From positions 1-10,317 of the forward strand of contig DXHG01000110.1 of assembly GCA_019113455.1 (NCBI GenBank): a stretch of 10,317 nt of DNA. The letters are read 5' to 3'. Positions 5,564 to 10,317 of this stretch are shown here, in pieces. Each line of letters opens with the position of its first letter. Position 1 is the first letter of the stretch. Position numbers and translations under genes: made by a program. The notes under the pieces were generated by a model. That model was given only the letters and a program-made list of their open reading frames with translations, was not told the origin of the DNA and did no database searches. This stretch comes from Candidatus Treponema faecavium (GTDB lineage: Bacteria > Spirochaetota > Spirochaetia > Treponematales > Treponemataceae).

Positions 5564-6839
5564 CGAGAGATTATTTCAGCCGCTCCCAAAAGACGCTGCA
5601 GCCGTGCTCAATGACTTTGACGCCGTTATCAGAAGCGTGCGCCCGCTCACTGTGCGGCAGACACAGCAGCTGCCTGCGGACGTGAGGCGGCTTTTTCACT
5701 ATCTGACAGATGAGCGCGGCGCGCGGCGCAGCGGGTATCTGAACGAAACGCCTGTGCTCACCGCATATCTGTATTACTATCACTGGTGGAACCTCGTGCG
5801 GCTTTCGTCGCTGTTTGCCGGTATGCCTGCATCTGCGATGCCCGGTGCGGATATGCCCGACGGCGAAGAAATTGTGTGCGCGGACATCGGCTGCGGGCCG
5901 CTGACGGTGCCGACGGCGCTGTGGCTTTCGCGCCCTGAGCTGCGCGCAAGAAAACTGACATGGTACTGCGTGGACACGTCGCAGAACGCGCTTTCTGTGG
6001 GAACTGATTTATTTTATGCGTGCGCGGCGCGCGCACCGTCTGCGGCGCCGCGCGGCGAGCCGTGGCGGATTATAAAGGTAAAGGGCTCGTTCGGGACTGA
6101 GCTGCGCAAAAAGGCGTGCTTTGTAAGCGCAGCGAATATGTTCAATGAATTTGTACACGAGGGCGTGCAGCCGCTTGAACAGACGGCGCGTCGGTGCGCT
6201 GTGCAGCTTGACGCATACACGCTCAAAGCAGAATCTTCCGCCGCCGCATACCGTTCCCGTATTTTTGTCGCGGAGCCGGGGATACCGCAGAACGCGCGGT
6301 TTCTCTCGTTTCTGCGCGCCTCGCTGATGAAGCGCCGCTACGAGCCGGTGTCTCCCTGCCCGCATGGCGGCGTGTGTGCGCTTGACGCCAGGCGCGGCGG
6401 CAAGTGGTGCCACTTTGTTCTTGACGCACCGTCTGCGGCGCCGCGCGCGCTGCGTGAGTTTTCAAAAAAAGCGCAGCTTGAAAAAACACGCGCGGCAGTT
6501 TCTTTTGTGCTTATGGAATACGCGCCGCGCGGTGCGCCACGGTGCGCGGATGCCGTGCCGGAGTCTGTGCTGCTGCGTGCGGCAAGTGATCCGATACGGC
6601 TCCCGCGCGGGCAGGTCGGGTTTTACTGCTGCAGCAGGTACGGTCTTGCGCTGCTGCGGACAGATGCCGCCCATGCTGCTGCAATACGGTCAGGCGACTT
6701 GCTGCATGTGCCTGTACCTGCACATGAAACGCGCGACGAGAAAACAGGCGCGCGCGTATTTGAGCTTGCCGCCGCGAGCCGCGGTACTGAACATACAGCG
6801 GCTCGCGGCAGGCGTAACGTTAATGAGGAGCATTACTGA
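5556..6839 (+). CDS. Rsm22/METTL17-like small-subunit ribosome factor, SAM-fold with predicted Fe-S cluster
   Basis: A protein of about 427 residues (from the ACG at 5556) resembling the Rsm22 family (METTL17 in mitochondria), which acts in small ribosomal subunit assembly and has a SAM-methyltransferase fold. Numbering from the ACG, motif I is ADIGCGPLTVP (109-119), followed by an acidic strand YCVDTSQNAL (137-146). The family hallmark is in the C-terminal half: CPHGGVC with Cys268 and Cys274, then KWCHF with Cys285, and a possible fourth ligand at Cys358 or Cys359 (FYCCSRY). METTL17 uses four such Cys to hold a 4Fe-4S cluster. The start is uncertain: the N-terminal sequence RLFQPLPKD looks like genuine protein, yet no standard start precedes it except an ATG at 5475 deep inside merR without a ribosome binding site; GTG 5604 would cut it off. 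With ACG the gene overlaps merR by 8 bases. It is 3 bases from the permease gene. Whether it methylates rRNA or is only an assembly factor is unknown. Confidence 0.78.
   Translation, partial: TTDERLFQPLPKDAAAVLNDFDAVIRSVRPLTVRQTQQLPADVRRLFHYLTDERGARRSGYLNETPVLTAYLYYYHWWNLVRLSSLFAGMPASAMPGADMPDGEEIVCADIGCGPLTVPTALWLSRPELRARKLTWYCVDTSQNALSVGTDLFYACAARAPSAAPRGEPWRIIKVKGSFGTELRKKACFVSAANMFNEFVHEGVQPLEQTARRCAVQLDAYTLKAESSAAAYRSRIFVAEPGIPQNARFLSFLRASLMKRRYEPVSPCPHGGVCALDARRGGKWCHFVLDAPSAAPRALREFSKKAQLEKTRAAVSFVLMEYAPRGAPRCADAVPESVLLRAASDPIRLPRGQVGFYCCSRYGLALLRTDAAHAAAIRSGDLLHVPVPAHETRDEKTGARVFELAAASRGTEHTAARGRRNVNEEHY
6825..6830 (+). promoter_or_regulatory. Ribosome binding site of the AI-2E-family permease gene
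   Basis: GAGGAG lies 12 bases before the ATG at 6843 and inside the 3' end of the rsm22-like gene, consistent with translational coupling. The spacing is a little long, but there is no competing start. Confidence 0.65.
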
Positions 6840-6842
6840 TAT

Positions 6843-7964
6843 ATGAACAATAAACGCTTTATACAGACAATAACGATATTTGCGATGCTTATCCTGCTGT
6901 TTGTGCTGCTTTTGGGTATGCTGCGTCCGTTCTTTTCCGTCATTCTGTGGTCGGTGCTGCTCTACATACTGATTAACCCGCTCTACCGGCGCGCGGCAGG
7001 AAGTTTGAAACCTGAAAAACGCCTGTACCAGTTCCGCAGGCATCTGCTTGCCGGCGTCTTTGCCGCGGGAACGCTCGCCGTGATTATTACGCCGGTTGTT
7101 GTGATAGCGCTGATGCTTGTAAGCCAGCTTACGGATTTTCTTGGCGCGGCGGAACAGTTTATCCGCTCCAATCCGGATTTCTTTGTAGTGACGGAAGTCG
7201 GTACGGAAATTACGCGCCTTATCAGCAGTCTTACGATGGGAACGATCGATCTTTCTTCTATCAATATAAAGGCGCAGCTGCTTGACTTTATCAGCCAGTA
7301 CAACGGCCGCATTATATCGGTAGGCACCGGCGTGCTCAGCGGTACGGGATCGTTTATCGTATCGCTGGTGTTTATCGTGTTTACGCTGTTCTTCTTTTTT
7401 CTTGACGGGGAATACCTGCTCTCGCTGTTTTCGCAGGCTATCCCGATTCAGACGCAGTACATGACGGCGCTGCGGAACAAGTTTGTGCAGATAACGCGCA
7501 ATCTGTTTTCAGGCTATATTCTTGTGGCGCTGTATCAGGCTGTTGCGGCGTATATCATTATGAAACTGTTTTCCGTTGAAGGCGCGCTGCTCCTTTCGGT
7601 AACGCTGATGTTTGCGTCGTTTATTCCCATGTTTGGAGCGGCAATCGTGTGGCTGCCCGTCGGCGTGTATCTGTGTCTTACAAAGTCGCTTGTATCAGGG
7701 ATTCTCTTTATTGCAGTCTGCGGGTTCTGTGTGAGCACGCTGGATAATTTTCTGCGCCCGTTTTTTCTTAAAGACCGCATACAGGTGCACCCGCTCGTTA
7801 TCTTTTTTGCGATATTGGGCGGCGTAAGCATGTTCGGCCTGAACGGCCTGCTTCTTGGCCCCATGACTGTAATTCTCTTTTTTACCGTACTCGACCTGCT
7901 TACCGGTCCCGACTCAGAATCTCGCCGTCTGCTGCAGCCTGAAAGCGGCGCTGAAACCGAATAA
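6843..7964 (+). CDS. AI-2E-family (UPF0118/PerM-like) membrane transporter
   Basis: A 373-residue inner-membrane protein with about eight hydrophobic segments: roughly 8-28, 30-48, 72-96, 165-187, 220-242, 245-268, 283-300 and 316-355. A soluble region lies between segments three and four (about 97-160), as is typical of the family. Family signatures include FTLFFFFLDGEYL (180-192), IPMFGAAIVWLPVG (261-274), FLRPFF (303-308) and the C-terminal GLNGLLLGPM (332-341). Members have been linked to autoinducer-2 export (TqsA) or to Na+/H+ exchange, so the name does not fix the substrate, and nothing nearby identifies it. It is the last gene of the ptsI-started run, 3 bases after the rsm22-like gene, so it probably depends on the upstream promoter. 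The C-terminal tail after 353 is charged and soluble. Confidence 0.92.
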   Translation: MNNKRFIQTITIFAMLILLFVLLLGMLRPFFSVILWSVLLYILINPLYRRAAGSLKPEKRLYQFRRHLLAGVFAAGTLAVIITPVVVIALMLVSQLTDFLGAAEQFIRSNPDFFVVTEVGTEITRLISSLTMGTIDLSSINIKAQLLDFISQYNGRIISVGTGVLSGTGSFIVSLVFIVFTLFFFFLDGEYLLSLFSQAIPIQTQYMTALRNKFVQITRNLFSGYILVALYQAVAAYIIMKLFSVEGALLLSVTLMFASFIPMFGAAIVWLPVGVYLCLTKSLVSGILFIAVCGFCVSTLDNFLRPFFLKDRIQVHPLVIFFAILGGVSMFGLNGLLLGPMTVILFFTVLDLLTGPDSESRRLLQPESGAETE

Positions 7965-8045
7965 CGGCATCGCGATGTATGCGTGCACACGCAGAAACTC
8001 CTCGCGGTTAACCTGCAAAACCAGCGCCGTACGTGCAGCGTAACC

Positions 8046-8072
8046 GCCTGCGCCGTGCTTTGCGGCGCAGGC
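8046..8072. repeat. 10-bp GC hairpin between convergent genes
   Basis: GCCTGCGCCG (8046-8055) pairs perfectly with CGGCGCAGGC (8063-8072) around a 7-base loop. It lies 81 bases after the permease stop and 7 bases after the acyl-CoA synthetase stop (minus strand). On neither strand is the stem followed by a T run: on the plus strand AAAAAG follows, and on the minus strand the T run comes before the stem. It may protect the 3' end of one or both mRNAs or terminate inefficiently. No better terminator is visible in the 115-base gap. Confidence 0.6.
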
Positions 8073-8079
8073 AAAAAGA

Positions 8080-9993
8080 TTACGCGTTCGTGAACAGGGA
8101 GCCTATTTCTTTTTTATACAGCACGGCTATCTTGTGCCGCATGATTTCCTGTTTGGCAGAAAGTTCTTTACCGGCTTCAAACGGTTTTTCAAGCAGTGCG
8201 AATTTGCCGATGCGTTCAAACATCTTGAATCCGGTCTTGGCGTTCACGAGTTCCTGCACCTGATCCTCAAACAGGCGCCGCACCTCCGGTTTGCGCAGCA
8301 GGTCGGCATAGTCTTCGGAATCGATATGGTGTTCTTCCGCGTATGCCTGCACCATGTCTTTTGCCGGTATGATAAGCGCACCCAGATAGCGCTGGTCCTG
8401 CCCGACAACGACAGACTGCGCAATATAGGGCGATTCATTAAGCTTCATCTCTATGGGCAGCGGCTCAACGTTTTCGCCGCCGCGCAGTACAATCGTGTCT
8501 TTTTTGCGCCCGCGCAGCACAATCTGGCGGTCAACAGTGAACATACCGATGTCGCCTGTATCAAACCAGCCGTCTTTAGTCATCACCGCGCGCGTAAGGT
8601 CGTCTCGTTTGTAGTAGCCCTGCATGACCGTTGCGCCCTTTACCTGCACGGAGCCGAGCGCGCCCGGCGGCAGTTCTCTGCCGTCATCATCGACAATGCG
8701 CGCCTGCACGCCGCGGATGGCGGGCCCTACCGTGCCGAACGTGGGATTTTTCAGCGGACGTACAGAAATAACCGGCGCTGTTTCGGTAAGTCCATAGCCT
8801 TCAACGATATTGACGCCGATTGCCCAAAAGAACTCATCGATATTGGGCGGCAGCGCGCCGCCGCCTGAAATGCCGCCGCGGAACGCATTGCCGAGCTTGG
8901 CGCGTATTTTACTGAACACGAGCACGCCGCCGAGCGCCTTGAGCGGGCTGAGCAGGAGCCACGGGAGCGTGTAAAAGATGCGCTTAAGCACGATATGATC
9001 GTTTCCGAACCGTGCGTTCCGCCTGAACAGTGCGCGCTCAAGCCTGCTGTGCGCAATCGCAGTATTAACAAAGAACGTGAACAGCGCGTAAGCAACGCCG
9101 CCCGTTTTCTTCATCGTGCGGTACACGCCGTCATAGACCGCTTCAAACACGCGCGGCACCGCCGGTATGAGCTGCGGATTGAGCTTCTGAAAATCGGCAA
9201 GCAGCACGCTCGCAACCGGTTTTGAATAGCAGAGCGCCCCCGCCTGCACTACGATAACGTACTCGCACAGCCGTTCAAACGCGTGCCACACCGGCAGTAC
9301 CAAAAGCGCGCGGTCTCCCGGATACAGGTAGATGCGTTCCACAAGCTCGTCAAGCTGCGTGATAAAATTTGCGTACGAAAGCATGACGCCCTTTGGTTCA
9401 CCGGTCGTGCCTGACGTAAAAATAATGCAGGCGGTGTCGTTCCACTGCCCTTTTTCTATCTCGGCCTTTATCTGCTGTTCATGTGCGCGGCGGAACGTGC
9501 TGCCCTTTTGCAGCATGTCCTGCCACGAGACAAGCTCCACGCCTGCTGCGCGCGCCGCTTCTGTTTCCTTTGCAGAAAAAGAATCGAAGCAGACAAGGCG
9601 GCGCAGTTCGGGGAGTTCTTTGCGCAGGGAAAGTATTTTATTAAGCTGCGCCGGATTTTCTGCAATAACGGTCTTACATCCGGCAAACGAGAGAATATAC
9701 GCAAGATCGCGCTCCGTCGCATCGCAGCCGCGCGGCACGTCGGCCGCTCCGACAGCCATAATCGCCATGTCGGCCTGAAACCATTCCTTGCGGTTATCCG
9801 AAATAAGTCCGACATGTTCGCCGCGCTCAACGCCGCACGCGATAAGCGCGCCTGCAAAATCAAGCACGATGGAATAAAGCTCCCGGTACGTAACCGACTC
9901 AAAAGAACCGTCGGCAGTACGGGAATACTGCGCCGGCACGTCAGGATGTTGGGCGGCTATGCGCGCGAGCATCTTGGGCAGTGTCTGATCCAT
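8080..9993 (-). CDS. fadD: Long-chain fatty-acid-CoA ligase (AMP-forming acyl-CoA synthetase)
   Basis: A 637-residue member of the adenylate-forming superfamily. It activates a fatty acid with ATP to acyl-AMP, then transfers it to CoA, probably at the inner face of the membrane. Motifs in order: phosphate-binding TSGTTGEPKG (193-202), PVWHAFER (234-241) typical of long-chain enzymes, GGGALPPNIDEFF (377-389), GYGLTET (399-405), GWFDTGDIG (475-483), LRGRKKD (493-499) and GGENVEP (505-511). Length is close to other ~600-residue bacterial long-chain types, and the region around 290-370 carries the hydrophobic linker seen in that subgroup. Near the C-terminus ELSAKQEIMRHKI (610-622) stands where most long-chain enzymes have a LTPTLK(x)KR signature with the acyl-adenylating Lys, so the usual Lys position appears to be Glu616. 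A Shine-Dalgarno AGGAG lies 10 bases before the ATG. It is a single gene, convergent with the ptsI operon. Substrate chain length cannot be read from sequence; the symbol is by family resemblance. Confidence 0.93.
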   Translation of the reverse strand: MDQTLPKMLARIAAQHPDVPAQYSRTADGSFESVTYRELYSIVLDFAGALIACGVERGEHVGLISDNRKEWFQADMAIMAVGAADVPRGCDATERDLAYILSFAGCKTVIAENPAQLNKILSLRKELPELRRLVCFDSFSAKETEAARAAGVELVSWQDMLQKGSTFRRAHEQQIKAEIEKGQWNDTACIIFTSGTTGEPKGVMLSYANFITQLDELVERIYLYPGDRALLVLPVWHAFERLCEYVIVVQAGALCYSKPVASVLLADFQKLNPQLIPAVPRVFEAVYDGVYRTMKKTGGVAYALFTFFVNTAIAHSRLERALFRRNARFGNDHIVLKRIFYTLPWLLLSPLKALGGVLVFSKIRAKLGNAFRGGISGGGALPPNIDEFFWAIGVNIVEGYGLTETAPVISVRPLKNPTFGTVGPAIRGVQARIVDDDGRELPPGALGSVQVKGATVMQGYYKRDDLTRAVMTKDGWFDTGDIGMFTVDRQIVLRGRKKDTIVLRGGENVEPLPIEMKLNESPYIAQSVVVGQDQRYLGALIIPAKDMVQAYAEEHHIDSEDYADLLRKPEVRRLFEDQVQELVNAKTGFKMFERIGKFALLEKPFEAGKELSAKQEIMRHKIAVLYKKEIGSLFTNA

Positions 9994-10003
9994 AAGTGAT
10001 TCA

Positions 10004-10020
10004 CTCCTGTCAAAATGACA
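10004..10020 (-). promoter_or_regulatory. Ribosome binding site with adjoining inverted repeat (acyl-CoA synthetase leader)
   Basis: On the minus strand TGTCATTTTGACA (10008-10020) is an inverted repeat with 5-bp arms and a TTT centre. It runs directly into the Shine-Dalgarno AGGAG (10004-10008), 10 bases before the ATG. As RNA the stem can be extended by two U-G pairs that would tie up the GG of the Shine-Dalgarno. As DNA it could be an operator about 20-30 bases after the predicted start site. Which applies is not known. Confidence 0.45.
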
Positions 10021-10046
10021 AAGTCTGCAATTTTATCTGCTTAGTT

Positions 10047-10075
10047 ACTATACAATGTTATCGGTCATCCTGCAA
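10047..10075 (-). promoter_or_regulatory. Predicted promoter of the acyl-CoA synthetase gene
   Basis: On the minus strand a -10 hexamer TATAGT (10047-10052, 5 of 6 to consensus) is separated by exactly 17 bases from TTGCAG (10070-10075), a weak -35 keeping the TTG. The predicted leader is about 46 bases and includes the inverted repeat next to the ribosome binding site. Confidence 0.5.
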
Positions 10076-10123
10076 GGGAGATATATCTGCCTGCGGGGCA
10101 GCGGCGCTTGTTTTTGTGCGGGG

Positions 10124-10169
10124 CTCCCGCGGGAGGGGTTTGCGCTCAGCGGACGCACGGCTGCTGAGC
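10124..10169. repeat. Two adjacent GC-rich inverted repeats
   Basis: CTCCCGCGGGAG (10124-10135) is a perfect 12-base palindrome. Eight bases later GCTCAGC (10144-10150) pairs with GCTGAGC (10163-10169) around a 12-base loop. Neither is followed by a T run, so neither is called a terminator. They lie between the acyl-CoA synthetase promoter and the palindrome array. Confidence 0.5.
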
Positions 10170-10176
10170 AGTCCTG

Positions 10177-10317
10177 TTTGCCGGCAGAAAATTTGCCGAT
10201 GGCAAACAAAAAATTTGCCGGTGGCAAAATTTATATTTGCCGTTTATCCGGTAAGAAATTTGCCGTCGGCCAGCGAGACACTTGCCGATGGCAAACGTTT
10301 CATTTGCCGACGGCAAA
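10177..10317. repeat. Array of TTTGCC-GNY-GGCAAA palindromes with 22-base period
   Basis: A 15-base palindromic unit recurs at 10192, 10214, 10236, 10259, 10281 and 10303, that is every 22 bases (one step of 23). Units at 10192, 10214 and 10303 are complete, 10281 has one change at its first base, 10259 keeps the left arm and GGC of the right arm, and 10236 keeps only the left arm. A further degenerate left arm (TTTGCCGGC) is at 10177. The three central bases always begin with G and end with a pyrimidine (GAT, GGT, GTT, GTC, GAT, GAC). The spacers are 7 bases (8 once) and unrelated in sequence. The last complete unit ends on the final base of the window, so the array probably continues. A period of 22 is not a multiple of three, which argues against coding. 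Confidence 0.9.

Larger units (their letters stand above)
9994..10317. other. Non-coding region upstream of the acyl-CoA synthetase gene
   Basis: No credible protein-coding frame was seen in these 324 bases on either strand. From left to right they hold the ribosome binding site and inverted repeat of the acyl-CoA synthetase mRNA, its promoter, two unrelated GC-rich inverted repeats, and the 22-base-period palindrome array that reaches the window edge. The base composition changes from AT-rich (10015-10065) to very GC-rich (10090-10175) and then to the alternating array. Confidence 0.75.

Noticed and set aside
5552..5564. Programmed +1 frameshift (prfB-like UGA-C) joining merR to the rsm22-like gene
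   Set aside because: The frame relation (+1) and UGA-C context fit, but the preceding GAC codon is not slippery when shifted to ACU, and the Shine-Dalgarno is about 12 bases before the UGA instead of immediately adjacent. Ordinary initiation after GGAGGAG is simpler.
8134..8868. Open frame on the plus strand (244 codons) opposite the acyl-CoA synthetase
   Set aside because: It is antisense to a gene with complete motifs, has no ribosome binding site or recognisable domain, and is best explained as a shadow frame.
10144..10169. Terminator of a gene lying beyond the window
   Set aside because: The 7-bp stem has a 12-base loop and no T run on either strand, and no coding end is seen next to it.
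10177..10317. CRISPR array
   Set aside because: Repeats of 15 bases and spacers of 7 are far too short, the repeats are degenerate, and no cas genes are present.

Overview
The window is a dense, GC-rich (well over 50%) stretch of bacterial chromosome with eight protein-coding genes and one non-coding repeat-bearing region. Gene content and protein style (an Enzyme I without PTS permeases beside it, an unusual Der, an Rsm22-like protein, a spirochaete-style long-chain acyl-CoA synthetase) suggest a spirochaete of the Treponema group. That assignment is inference from recognised families, not from a database match. There are no mobile elements, tRNAs or rRNAs.

Layout. (1) Bases 1-1103 (+): the 3' part of fabF (3-oxoacyl-ACP synthase II), closed by a very strong intrinsic terminator at 1116-1162. 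(2) 1192-1767 (-): a shikimate-kinase-like P-loop kinase, divergent from ptsI across 160 bases. Both divergent genes have an extended -10 box ending exactly six bases before the ATG, so both mRNAs are predicted to be leaderless. (3) 1928-7964 (+): a tight five-gene run, ptsI - der - merR-like - rsm22-like - AI-2E-family permease. Gaps are 28 and 17 bases, then a short overlap or tiny gap, then 3 bases, so it is probably one operon started by the ptsI promoter. (4) 8080-9993 (-): a long-chain acyl-CoA synthetase converging on that operon, with a 10-bp GC hairpin between the two. (5) 9994-10317: its promoter region, followed by non-coding DNA ending in an array of TTTGCC-GNY-GGCAAA palindromes at a 22-base period that runs off the window end.

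How the genes fit together. FabF and the acyl-CoA synthetase handle fatty-acid elongation and activation. Enzyme I is the first phosphotransferase of the PTS; without a visible permease it may serve a regulatory PTS. Der and the Rsm22-like protein both belong to ribosome assembly (large and small subunit respectively), so the centre of the operon looks like a ribosome-maturation block with a small MerR-type regulator inserted.

The items most worth following up are the 22-base palindrome array, the paired leaderless promoters, the missing conventional start codon of the rsm22-like gene (an ACG sits 7 bases after a perfect GGAGGAG), and the NKTE in place of NKxD in the first G domain of Der.
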